Shown one piece after another: positions 1-7,130 of a stretch of 13,646 nt of DNA. Under the pieces are notes generated by a model. It did no database searches. It saw only the letters and a program-made list of their open reading frames with translations, and was not told the DNA's origin. The stretch lies in assembly GCA_022559985.1 (NCBI GenBank), contig JAFJTR010000203.1, positions 1 to 13,646 on the forward strand. Direction: 5' to 3'. Made by a program: the position numbers and the translations under genes. Source of the DNA: Parastagonospora avenae f. sp. tritici 18332-5. Its lineage: Eukaryota > Ascomycota > Dothideomycetes > Pleosporales > Phaeosphaeriaceae. Numbering within the stretch: the first letter of the stretch is position 1; every line of letters begins with the position of its first letter.

Positions 1-90
1 GCAATACTCTGCTGCAATTTTGCGATAGCTGAACTGTTCTCCTGGTTGTAGCGATTCGATAGCTGCAAGCGCAGCCTCAATTGAGCTCAT
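1..90 (-). CDS. N-terminus of pogo/Fot-type DDE transposase (partial)
   Basis: Thirty codons are visible, from an ATG at 90-88 to the window edge. The peptide opens MSSIEAALAAIESL and continues with PGEQFSYRKIAAEYC. This is the start of the N-terminal helix-turn-helix (Psq/CENP-B-like) DNA-binding region common in fungal Tc1/mariner transposases, where an acidic first helix is followed by a 'KIAxxY' recognition-helix approach. The catalytic DDE domain would lie outside the window, so activity cannot be judged. No stop is present in the visible part, unlike the surrounding hAT-A sequence, which suggests it may be a younger insertion (inference). The classification is from motif memory only. 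Confidence 0.6.
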   Translation of the reverse strand, partial: MSSIEAALAAIESLQPGEQFSYRKIAAEYC

Positions 91-163
91 GTTGACAGAT
101 TTATCGCGTGTTGAAGTTTAGTTGATGTTTTGGTGGGGTGGCTCGTTGGGCCGTCACCCACGG
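1..163 (-). mobile_element. Tc1/mariner (pogo/Fot-like) element, 5' end only
   Basis: The element runs off the left edge. Its right boundary is placed at 163 because the hAT-A reading frame stops exactly at a TA (164-165), the usual target of Tc1/mariner elements. The terminal sequence read on the minus strand is CCGTGGGTGACGGCCCAACG, followed by about 73 bp of leader to an ATG at 90. The other terminus and second TA are outside the window, so the inverted repeat cannot be verified. The boundary rests on the break in hAT homology and the TA; the class rests on the encoded N-terminus. Confidence 0.6.
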
Positions 164-384
164 TAAGGGCTGCAGCGGAGGCGACGGTGTATAGGATCAA
201 AGCTGCCGTAATCGCACGCAATTGCTGCAATGGCAGTATCATTATTTAACGCGTTGTCGAGGACAAAGTAGCCTAATTAATTAGGTGTAATGCTAATCTC
301 TTTCAGCGTCTGGACAACAACAGCAGCTATAGCCTCGCCTATAGAAGTTAGCTAGGTTGCGCAGAATCATAGTTTCATCTTGCC

Positions 385-893
385 TGTCACGGTAACGTAC
401 CTTGACACCCCATACTACTGTACTCAACCGAGCTCGACGGTCCTCGACAGTCCTCTTGTCAGATATTAGCAAGGCTGGCCGCATCACAGGCTCGGCTGGA
501 ATGGAACTGCATGGAATGGACCGCGCGGCTGGTCGCACAAGGGCGGGGGATAAAAGCCACCTGTTCATAGATCAGACGAGGGAGGACAATCAATCACTTC
601 AATCATCAACATTTTTCAAGAACCCCTTTAGATCTCACACCTCTACAGTGCTGCTCTGCCCCTATACGTTGCCCAATGCCCCATTAGGGCCGGGCTTAGC
701 ATCAATGCTCGTCGCCCGCTATAATAGGCTTAGCCTCTGCGCTCAAGCCTTCCCCCTGTTTGTATATCTTTCCGCTCTCGTATCTGCTCTGTTCTGCACA
801 CAACGTCTTGTATTACACCTGAGACCTGTACGTAGTATACCAATCAAGCTTCCCCGCAAGCTCTGACGTTCCTGCTCGTTGCCTCTCGTGACA
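385..893 (+). mobile_element. Solo LTR family A (321 bp plus nested LTR)
   Basis: The unit begins TGTCACGGTAACG and ends CTCTCGTGACA, giving the terminal TG...CA and a TGTCACG/CGTGACA inverted repeat typical of LTRs. It is flanked by a perfect 5-bp duplication, TTGCC at 380-384 and 894-898. It lies inside the hAT-A intron. Removing the nested LTR (457-639) and one CCTCT gives a 321-bp LTR. Orientation is tentatively plus, from a TATAATA at 720-726 and a pyrimidine-rich tract after it. No internal retroelement sequence is present, so this is a recombined solo LTR. The terminal style resembles Ty3/gypsy LTRs, but the class is not proven. Confidence 0.85.
457..639 (+). mobile_element. Solo LTR family B, copy 1, nested in LTR A
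   Basis: It starts TGTCAGATATTAGC and ends TTTAGATCTCACA, with target duplication CCTCT at 452-456 and 640-644. It is 183 bp and about 95% identical to the inverted copy at 4589-4773. A likely core promoter, GGGGGATAAAAGCC, sits in the middle and sets the orientation. The last bases (CTCACA rather than CTGACA) show one terminal mutation relative to copy 2. Confidence 0.9.
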
Positions 894-1268
894 TTGCCTG
901 TGTGTGCGCCAGCGAGCTGCGGGAGGCTAATAGGCAAGTTATGTACGGCACCAGCTGCTGTGGCAAAATGGGCAACGATCCCAAAGAAGCCGCGCTTCCC
1001 GCCCTTAGTCGTCTAGCCGTTAAAGCTTATGTGTATTTTACTTACAGCTGCAGACAGATCTAAGACTATCTGCAGCTTTAGCAACTTAAACAGCTTCATC
1101 GCGTACGTTGCGACACTGCGAGGGCTTCGCCACAACGCGCTTTCTGCCTCTGGGTTGGCGAACTTGATCATATCGCGCGTCGATTGCCGCGCGATTATTT
1201 CTATTAGCATATTGTTATCGACGAGCTAGAGAACAAAGGCGAGTTGAAACTGTTGTACAATAAAGTAG

Positions 1269-1437
1269 TGTTGGATGTGGGAGCACAGTGTAGATATGAA
1301 GGAGGAAGAAGGTTGTTGTATTGAGAGAGCGAGAGAGAGCGATTATATACACAACCAGATGAGTAATCAAGTGACTAACAGAGTCACGTGAGATACAGTT
1401 CACAGTGTACCGTGTGAACTGAGGTGCCAGGCTGACA
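1269..1437 (-). mobile_element. Solo LTR family C (169 bp)
   Basis: Read on the minus strand it starts TGTCAGCCTGGCACC and ends CATCCAACA. The flanking 5-bp duplication is AGTAG at 1264-1268 and 1438-1442. Minus orientation is supported by TATATAATCGC followed by a CT-rich tract. Excision joins hAT-A codons EAAIVFSY and FIVQQF in frame, aligning with SNFNVHRF of hAT-B. Only one copy of this family is in the window. Confidence 0.85.
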
Positions 1438-1650
1438 AGTAGCTAAATACGATGGCTGCTTCTTGGGATAGTTCAACGCCGCCGTCGATCGCCTGCTGCA
1501 GCGATAGCTGACCTTGACCGTACGCGATGCTGCTTTTCGCGTCGAGATCGTTAGACAAGCCATGGCCTCGTGCAGCCTTCCGGAGGTGAGTTGCTGCTGC
1601 AGACGTCGCTTTCGTTATATCGTATAGGCAACCACCGAAAACCTTGTGAG

Positions 1651-1671
1651 CAGAGTTGGTATCAAGCAAGC
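1651..1671 (+). repeat. hAT-B left terminal inverted repeat
   Basis: The sequence starts CAGAGTTGG and extends through TATCAAGCAAGC. It pairs with 5562-5582 with a single mismatch at position 3 from the end. The preceding 8 bases (1643-1650) are the target duplication CTTGTGAG. Confidence 0.92.
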
Positions 1672-1719
1672 TGCTTGCAAGCGCTTGCTTGTTTGCTTGA
1701 AAGCTTGATTGGCCTTTCA

Positions 1720-2108
1720 TGTCACGGGGGCCGACAGGCAGGGAGGATAGGTGCACGTGATCAGTATTGTTCGATAGCCCTGAGGTTCCTGCTCCTATGA
1801 GCATGTACTTGGCTATCTAGCCTATTTGGGCTTAGCCTGTTTCCACCTCCATATGCTCCTACTCTGTACCGTAGCAAACACAATACAACAACTCATACAG
1901 TCCATCAAGTATAATTACTACGGTCTACTAGCAGAACAGAAGCAGGCTTAAAGACAGGACGTAGCTCAAGGAGCTACAACCAGGATCCTCGGACGAACAG
2001 GTTTTATCAGGCGCGAGGCCTGTGCCTCGCTTAGCTAATCAAGCGATATCGATATCGCTTAGCCAACCTACGGGTCCTGATTAGCTACTCCAGGCCAGCG
2101 CCGTGACT
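1720..2108. mobile_element. Solo LTR family F (389 bp) with several hairpins
   Basis: The left end is TGTCACGGGGGCC and the right end GCGCCGTGACT, so the inverted termini TGTCACGG/CCGTGAC are kept, but the last base is T rather than A. The flanking duplication is TTTCA at 1715-1719 and 2109-2113. The interior holds stem-loops: GTAGCTC/GAGCTAC (1961-1977), GCGAGGC/GCCTCGC (2013-2030) and a 20-bp perfect palindrome at 2041-2060. It lies in the 5' noncoding part of hAT-B. Orientation is unresolved. The mutated terminal base lowers confidence a little. Confidence 0.7.
2041..2060. repeat. 20-bp perfect palindrome
   Basis: AAGCGATATCGATATCGCTT is its own reverse complement. It is bracketed by a second inverted pair, TAGCTAATCA (2032-2041) and TGATTAGCTA (2078-2087). 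Both lie within solo LTR F. The function is unknown; it may fold in RNA or extrude as a cruciform. Confidence 0.8.
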
Positions 2109-2200
2109 TTTCAAGTCAAGCAGCTCTATATAAATTTGCAAGCAAGTCAAGCAGATAAAGTACTGCTTGCTTGATTGCTTGCAAGTGCTTGCTTATATTG
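2109..2200 (+). repeat. hAT-B left subterminal CAAGCA/TGCTTG repeats
   Basis: Short words such as CAAGTCAAGCAG, GCAAGCAAG, CTGCTTGCTTG and TTGCTTGCAAG occur many times in both orientations, continuing the motif seen at 1665-1705 before LTR F. The matching cluster lies at the other end (5450-5571). Such subterminal words are known transposase-binding sites in hAT elements; that role here is inferred. Confidence 0.7.
2125..2134 (+). promoter_or_regulatory. Candidate TATA box of hAT-B transposase
   Basis: CTATATAAAT lies about 280 bp upstream of the preferred ATG at 2415, within the subterminal repeat cluster. No other promoter evidence is visible. Confidence 0.3.
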
Positions 2201-3090
2201 ACTTTTTAAGGATTTTGGTGTTCTAGTAGATGGCCAAATCGCGATACTAACCGTGGTGTTGCACTTTTTTCAGCTGAGTAAGCTAGCTTACAAACCTTGA
2301 CCTCCTATCAAGGCGCTCATACTAGCTACCTCATATCAGCTATCTTAACGTCGCTGTCGCTAATATCACGTGTCTCTTTTAGTGTCGTACTTTTTGAGCT
2401 ATCGTACAACTCTTATGGCGGGCAGGAAACGCGTCTCCAACGGCTCTACCGGTATCGCCGCCAAAGCTCCACCCAAAAGCGCGCCCGAGTCGCCCCATCA
2501 GGCTCTGCTAGCCAGCCGATATCTACTGGTGATACTCAGCAGCCATCTCAATCTACATCTACTCCATCTACGCCGTCTCCGCCGCCGCCGCAGGCCTCCT
2601 ACGTTTCTACTTTCGAGTCACAACTCCGCGATTCCCGCCCTGAGGCTGAGATCGTAGCGCCTTTCGAAGGCAGCGAGGAGGCGACTGTTGCCTCATCAAA
2701 TACAGCAGATGAGGCGTTACCTCACATGGATGAGGCGCTCGATGGAGACTTTGGGGACAACTACAAGGGCATAGATTGGGATCGCTTGCCTCGTTTTATC
2801 AAGCCGCCCACAACCTCGCGCCGCACGCTAAGCTGGATATATCGACATAGCTATCGAGTTGTACTTCGATCTGACATGACTTCAACGTACTTTATCTGCA
2901 ATTTCTGCCACATCCACAAGTATATTGACGCTAGGCTTGCTGGTGTTTATCCATCAGCTGCAACTACAGCAGCAGCGCGCCACCTATGCGAGAATCGACC
3001 TGGCCATGGTCGTACTCCACCTGGAGAGTCACGTGTAGCTTTTGATATTCCCCTCCGCCACATGCTTATAAGTGGCGTATTAGTCCTACA

Positions 3091-3307
3091 TGTCGGATCG
3101 TGAGTATCGGTAGGGACGTCGTCTGCTCAACACTGACCGCCGAGCTGACTCGATCCTTCTTCGATCCTACTTCGGCCCGACTTGCGTTACGCTCAGGTAT
3201 ACTTTCGTAGCACCCACGTTCATAGATCAATCAATACCAATATACCAGTCACCAGAAGAACCTCGTTGTTGTTATTCACCCGTACGATCGTACAAGGCCT
3301 ACCAACA
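3091..3307 (+). mobile_element. Solo LTR family D, copy 1 (217 bp)
   Basis: It starts TGTCGGATCGTGAGTATC and ends CGATCGTACAAGGCCTACCA plus ACA, flanked by CTACA at 3086-3090 and 3308-3312. It sits in the hAT-B transposase just after the BED finger. It is the same family as 5738-5942 and as the 3' LTR at 12082-12295, which is attached to a Copia pol gene, so it can be called a Copia LTR. Confidence 0.92.
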
Positions 3308-4588
3308 CTACAAGTAATTGCTAACGAGCTTAGCAACTTTAATGTACACCGTTTTAGGCTAGCTGCAGTAGGGTGGCTCGTCGATAACAACCACTCAATA
3401 TGTAAGTTTGAAAAGTCAGCTTTTCAGGAGATGATAGCTGTTGCCAATCCACAGGCAGAGGCAGCGCTTTAGCAGTCTCACAGGAGTTTGGGCGTATACG
3501 TTATGCGCCTATACAACCACCTACTGCCGCGTATAGTCCTGGCGCTGTCAGAAGCTGCTAGCAAAATACAAGTAAGCTTTGACGGCTGGACGACGAAGGG
3601 CGGCAAAAAGGGCTACCTCAGGGTTGTAGCTCACTTTGTCAATTGCCTTGGCAAGCTTATCGACCTGCCTATCGTCCTGCCTCAGCTCATGGGCCCTCAC
3701 TCAGGCGAGAACATGGCAGAGATTGTATACAGTACGCTGCAAAAGTTTGGAGTAACCGCTCGTACGATAGGCTACGTCGTGCTCGATAATGCCTACAATA
3801 ACGACACGACAATCACGTGACTCGCCTCTAAGTTCGGCTTCAACGCTGCTCACCGCCGACTCCGCTGCGGTCCTCACACGCTGAATCTTGTCGGGCAGAG
3901 TCTACTTTAGAGCGTAGATGGCGACGCGTACGATAATAACGCGGGTGAGGCAGTTGAGCTAGATGAAGAGCACCAGCTTATGAAGGAGTGGCGGAGTGAC
4001 GGCCCGTTAGGTATACTTTTAGCTGTGATTAACTATATCAAAACACCGCAGCAGAATGAGCTTTTTGAGAGCTTCCAGCGCCTTGCCTATAAGGAGCTAG
4101 CTACTGCGGACGACCATATCAAAATACTGCAGCCTGTTAAGCCAGTTGTTGCCCAGTGGAACTTCTACTACTTATGTTTTGAGCGCGCGGCTAAGCTATA
4201 GCCTGCTGTTAACGCCTACGCCAACTATTATATATCAGGTACGAAGCTCTGCGTGGAACGCGCAATCGAGCAAGGCGATAAGGTGCTAGAAACACCTACT
4301 TAGATAAAATTAGACGGCCTTACGGCTAACGATTGGCAAGTAATTACTGTGTATATTGATATACTTAGGCAACTCAAAACAGCAATAAAGCGCCTTAAGG
4401 GACATGGCTAAGGTAGCTTTGGGCTAGTTGCTGAGATTATACTTGTGTTCGAAGTACTACTCTACAAGCTCGAGCAACAGCTTGAGAAATTTGACTCCGT
4501 CAACCACGAGGAGCACGCCGAAGCTCTAGAAGATCATCTCGCTATTAACCTCCGCTCTGCTCTTATCAAATCCCGCGAGTATTACAGC

Positions 4589-4773
4589 TGTCAGATCTAA
4601 AAGGGTTCTTGAAAAATGTTGATGATTGAAGTGATTGATTGTCCTCTGTCTTGTCTGATCTGTTAACAGGTGGCTTTTATCCCCCGCCCTTGTGCGACCA
4701 GCCGCGCGGTCCATTCCATGCAGTTCCATTCCAGCTGAGCCTGTGATGCGGCCAGCCTTGCTCATATCTGACA
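4589..4773 (-). mobile_element. Solo LTR family B, copy 2 (185 bp)
   Basis: Read on the minus strand it starts TGTCAGATATGAGC and ends TTTTAGATCTGACA, with intact TGTCAGAT/ATCTGACA ends. The flanking duplication is ACAGC at 4584-4588 and 4774-4778. It is in reverse orientation to copy 1 (457-639), with which it shares the central GGATAAAAGCC promoter-like word. It interrupts the hAT-B core; excision rejoins EYYS and KLDSTLAY in frame. Confidence 0.93.
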
Positions 4774-5449
4774 ACAGCAAGCTAGATAGTACTCTAGCTT
4801 ACTGCGCTGCAGCAATACTCCATCCACGCTATAAGCTTTTTTGCGATACAGTGTAGGCAGAAAAACCTAAATAGCTTTCGCTTAATAACTAAAATTTTGA
4901 CGCTCTGTGGGCTGAGTATAGAACGCTGCCTAAGCCTCGAGTACGGCCCCAAACGCTCTCCAACGACCTCGACGACGCGATCGATAGCCTCTGCAATCCC
5001 ACGAGATCCGACGACGACGACGACGACGAGTATACTAGGTGGAGGCGTTGTGAGCCAGTGGCAGAGAAGGACTCCCCTAACGCGCTAGATCCGATACAGT
5101 ATCGGATAGGGCTTCGCGAGCAGTATCCCAATCTCAGCAGGCTTGCCCTTAACGTACTCTCTATCCCGGCTTCGAGCTGTGAGTGTGAGCGTATGTTTAG
5201 TAAGCTGGGTGATCTACTAGGGCCTCGCCGACAAGGTATACCACCTAAGCTTCTGGCGACGATACAGTGCGTAAAAAGATGGAGGAGAGCTGGTTTTGGG
5301 GGCGACGATATGGCTGCAAAGTCAACCATAACTGACAGAGAGATAGAGCTATTATACAAGACTAGCACATGGAATGACAGCAGCGACAGCAGCAAGGACT
5401 CGATACTTAATACTATGTAATTTCCTATTTAGGTATACATTATTCAAGC

Positions 5450-5571
5450 ACCTTCAAGCAAGCAAGCAGCAGCTCTAATTTCAGCCAATCAAGCGCAAGC
5501 AAGTCAAGCAGATAACTCTAAATAAGCAAGCAAGTCAAGCAGTAGGCCTACTGCTTGCTTGGCTTGCTTGA
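5450..5571 (+). repeat. hAT-B right subterminal CAAGCA/TGCTTG repeats
   Basis: This cluster contains CAAGCAAGCAAGCAG, GCAAGCAAGTCAAGCAG (twice in variant form) and CTGCTTGCTTGGCTTGCTTG. A self-complementary core, AGTAGGCCTACT, lies at ~5541-5552. It mirrors the left subterminal cluster and has no coding content. Confidence 0.75.
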
Positions 5572-5582
5572 TACCAACTATG
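5562..5582 (-). repeat. hAT-B right terminal inverted repeat
   Basis: Read inward on the minus strand it begins CATAGTTGGTATCAAGC, matching the left end except G to T at base 3. CTTGTGAG follows at 5583-5590. Confidence 0.92.
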
Positions 5583-5737
5583 CTTGTGAGAATGGCAGTA
5601 TCTGCATACAAACCATACGCTTTTAGGGTTGCTCCGCTTAATAACGCGATAGCCATGCTAATATATCTAACTCTTCTTGCCTGTTGGCGACTTAACTAGC
5701 TTCATATATTGCTTTAGCTGCTCCCAATTAATCCCAT

Positions 5738-5942
5738 TGTCGGATTATGAGTATCGGTAGGGACGTCGGTTGCTGAACACTGCCCAACGAGCCGATCCGA
5801 TCCTACTTCGGCCTCACTCGTTTCAGACCATATACACCTCCGTAGCATCCTCACGTAGCAAGAAGAAACAACAACAAAGATCAATCGAATACAATGCAGT
5901 TATAGTTATTTCCTTTCGCACTAGTGCAAAGCCCTCCCAACA
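5738..5942 (+). mobile_element. Solo LTR family D, copy 2 (205 bp)
   Basis: It starts TGTCGGATTATGAGTATCGG and ends GCCCTCCCAACA. The flanking 5-bp duplication is CCCAT at 5733-5737 and 5943-5947. It interrupts the N-terminal linker of the hAT-A transposase; excision joins NYFDG with INWEQLKQYM, aligning with NYKGIDWDRL of hAT-B. It is shorter and more diverged than copies 1 and 3, suggesting greater age or heavier mutation. Confidence 0.9.
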
Positions 5943-6334
5943 CCCATCAAAGTAATTAGCCCCGTTAGTCTCCCACGTCGACCGGCCTGCGCCAGCGTCA
6001 TCTGCTGTTAATCCAGTGCCAGCGTGGCTGCCCTCGGTGGGCGCGGCGATCTCAGCTTCAGGTTGCGACTCCAGAAATTGCATTTCCCACGCTGGCTCAG
6101 ACGGCGACTCAGTGGCCTGTTTAGCTAGGGCTTCTCGGGGCGACAGCGATCGCTGCAATAGGCGCAGTCGTTTAGCAGCTTTAGCAGCAACTGTAGGTGC
6201 GCTGCTGCGCTTCTTTTGAGATCGGGGAGGCATTGCAACGCGTTGTTAAGAAAAGAAGATATAGGCGGAGGATAGAGGGGTGAGAGGAGCTCTGCTAGGT
6301 AACGCGACTTAGCAGGACGCGTCACGACGCGCTG

Positions 6335-6449
6335 TCACGAGAAACTCTATCCTTTATCTATCCTTTACCCTCCACTCCTACAGCAGCGGCATAATCTTAT
6401 TAATCTAGCAATCTAGATATCACGGATTAATTAATTAAGCTACTAATCT
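6335..6449. other. Short noncoding flank right of hAT-A
   Basis: AT-rich DNA with TAATTAATTAA words; no element end or frame assigned. The candidate 8-bp hAT-A target duplication is TCACGAGA at 6335-6342. Confidence 0.35.
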
Positions 6450-7130
6450 AAAGACTAGCTTCTTAATTTAATTACAGCTTCAATCTGGCAATCTCAAAAG
6501 ATCAATCTCACAATCCGGATTGATTGTTGCGGACTCTGCTTCTACCCGTCCTCTTTCACGCCTAACACATCTAATGCACACACTAATAGGTTATCGTACT
6601 TCTTGCAGGTAATAGATTAGTTTAATAATGCAATGCAAAACGTCAAACATGCTTTCTAGATCCTGGACAACTTAGGCATAATCGGCTCGGGCTGGGGCTG
6701 GTCTGTCTGATCCTACTGCTCCTCTCCTGCCTCCATCTGCTTATCTACCTCGTCCATTATTTCGTCCTCCGTTTCCCCCATCTCCCCATCTGGCTCTTCC
6801 TCCTGTTCGTCATCCTCTCCCTCTACGCTCCGCTCGGCCTGTTCCACCAACGCCTCCCACGCCTCTCGCTGCCGCCGTGTGAACCGGTACTAGGGGCTCT
6901 TCTATGCGTGCTCCCTCTGCGTGCGTGCAAAAAACATCAACATCTGCTGCCACAGCCGCATGTGCTTGACGATGGCGTCTTTGTCTATGTACAGCTGCAA
7001 CGGCTAGAACTGCGTCTAGTGCTTCTAGAATATATGCTCATACCTATCGAGCCCTCGATAGAGTTTTCAGCCAACCGGATCGATACACGGCTCACTCCAA
7101 GGACACGTATCTCCTCTACGCGTTGACATT
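6450..7130 (-). pseudogene. Relic resembling N-terminal part of a telomere-associated RecQ-helicase-like protein
   Basis: One minus-strand frame, read through stops, gives a coherent protein: DTCPWSEPCIDPVG, LYRGLDRYEHIF, YIDKDAIVKHMRLWQQMLMF, FARTQREHA, YRFTRRQREAWEALVEQAER, an acidic stretch (~6700-6840), then ACLTFCIALLN and SITCKKYDNLLVCALDVLGV, fading at about EAVIKL. This order matches my recollection of the long N-terminal region that precedes the RecQ helicase domain in fungal subtelomeric helicase-like proteins. No helicase motifs are in the window. At least nine in-frame stops are mainly TAG at expected Trp positions, plus TAA and one TGA, a RIP-like pattern. The gene is nonfunctional. 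The downstream part may have been displaced by hAT-A insertion near 6334. Confidence 0.5.

Larger units (their letters stand above)
339..897 (-). other. Putative 45-nt GC-AG intron of hAT-A, expanded by an LTR insertion
   Basis: Excluding the LTR at 385-893 and one TTGCC copy, 45 nt remain between the hAT-A codons for AHT and GEAIAA. They begin GCAAGA, contain a fungal branch site GCTAAC and end TTCTATAG. Splicing restores the codon order H-T-G-E-A, matching H-S-G-E-N in hAT-B, which has no insertion there. The donor is GC rather than GT. Homology to the intronless copy and correct phase support the call; there is no transcript evidence. Confidence 0.6.
2415..5420 (+). pseudogene. hAT-B transposase, with stops and one frameshift
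   Basis: The preferred start is ATG 2415 (MAGRKRVSNGSTGIAAKA), which parallels MPPRSQKKRSS...VAAKA of hAT-A. A one-base indel around 2470-2482 then moves the frame to KRARVAPSGSASQ. Domains in order: a Ser/Pro-rich acidic linker; a BED zinc finger with YFICNFCHIHK and RHLCENRPGHG (~2885-3003); the transposase core with SFDGWTTKGGKKG (~3577-3615) and VVLDNAYNNDTT (~3778-3813); and the hAT C-terminal dimerisation region with YPNLSRLALNVLSIPASSCE (~5123-5182) followed by CERMFSKLGDLL. About nine premature stops, nearly all TAG or TAA, fit RIP. Removing LTRs 3091-3307 and 4589-4773 restores the frame exactly (VLVLQVIANEL and REYYSKLDS). The product would have been a cut-and-paste nuclear transposase; this copy cannot encode it. 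Confidence 0.9.
1651..5582 (+). mobile_element. hAT-B: complete but mutated hAT transposon inserted in hAT-A
   Basis: The ends are defined by inverted repeats: the left end reads CAGAGTTGGTATCAAGCAAG, and the right end read inward is CATAGTTGGTATCAAGCAAG, differing at one base. The 8-bp target duplication CTTGTGAG is perfect (1643-1650 and 5583-5590), the length expected of hAT elements. Its insertion split the BED zinc finger of hAT-A between the His-Lys codons. The present length is 3932 bp, including three solo LTRs (1720-2108, 3091-3307, 4589-4773). Both subterminal regions are dense in CAAGCA/TGCTTG words. It encodes one transposase relic. Confidence 0.92.
164..6233 (-). pseudogene. hAT-A transposase, fragmented by insertions and stops
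   Basis: The start is ATG at 6233-6231 (MPPRSQKKRSS). A basic/acidic N-terminal linker contains SQPEAEIAAP, matching RPEAEIVAP in hAT-B. The BED zinc finger is split by hAT-B: VWFVCRYCHSHK is encoded at ~5618-5583 and the continuation (VFGGCLYDITKATSAAATHL) at ~1642-1585. Downstream pieces include EAAIVFSY up to 1443, LVDNN near 1220, FANPEAESALW, and the conserved 'SFNG-stop-TTKGGKRG' at about 1013, where hAT-B has SFDGWTTKGGKKG. After the intron the frame resumes with GEAIAAVVVQTLKEI and GYFVLDNALNNDTAIAAI, ending at HRRLRC before the TA insertion. Several TGG codons have become TAG (near 1225 and 1013), consistent with RIP. The C-terminal dimerisation domain is off-window. The gene is not functional. 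Confidence 0.85.
164..6334 (-). mobile_element. hAT-A: old hAT transposon, host of most insertions in the left half
   Basis: Hidden minus-strand segments of one hAT transposase are separated by other elements: 6233-5943, 5737-5583, 1650-1438, 1268-894 and 384-164. When the intervening elements and one copy of each target duplication are removed, the segments read as one transposase homologous to hAT-B. The left end is cut by the Tc1/mariner insertion and lies off-window. The right terminus is uncertain: the best candidate is 6334, where the minus strand reads CAGCGCGTCGTGACGCGTCC, a hAT-like CAG start with subterminal CGCGT motifs. That would make 6335-6342 (TCACGAGA) the flanking duplication, which cannot be tested without the other end. 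Confidence 0.75.

Noticed and set aside
402..866. 154-codon plus-strand open frame
   Set aside because: It runs through LTR A and the nested LTR B; the boundaries with target duplications show it is retroelement noncoding DNA.
743..937. Minus-strand open frame MPISLPQLAG...
   Set aside because: Only the first ~13 residues are hAT-A transposase; the rest is LTR A read in reverse.
2370..2657. 95-codon frame overlapping the hAT-B start
   Set aside because: Only the part from MAGRK matches hAT-A; after ~2480 the homologous frame is the other one, so this is a frameshift, not a separate gene.
4526..4780. 84-codon minus-strand frame, with a sister at 293-568
   Set aside because: It is shared because both cover family B LTRs, not because of a conserved protein.
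5450..5571. Dense short repeats suggesting a CRISPR-like array
   Set aside because: The words are irregular, in both orientations and without uniform spacers; they mirror the other end of hAT-B.
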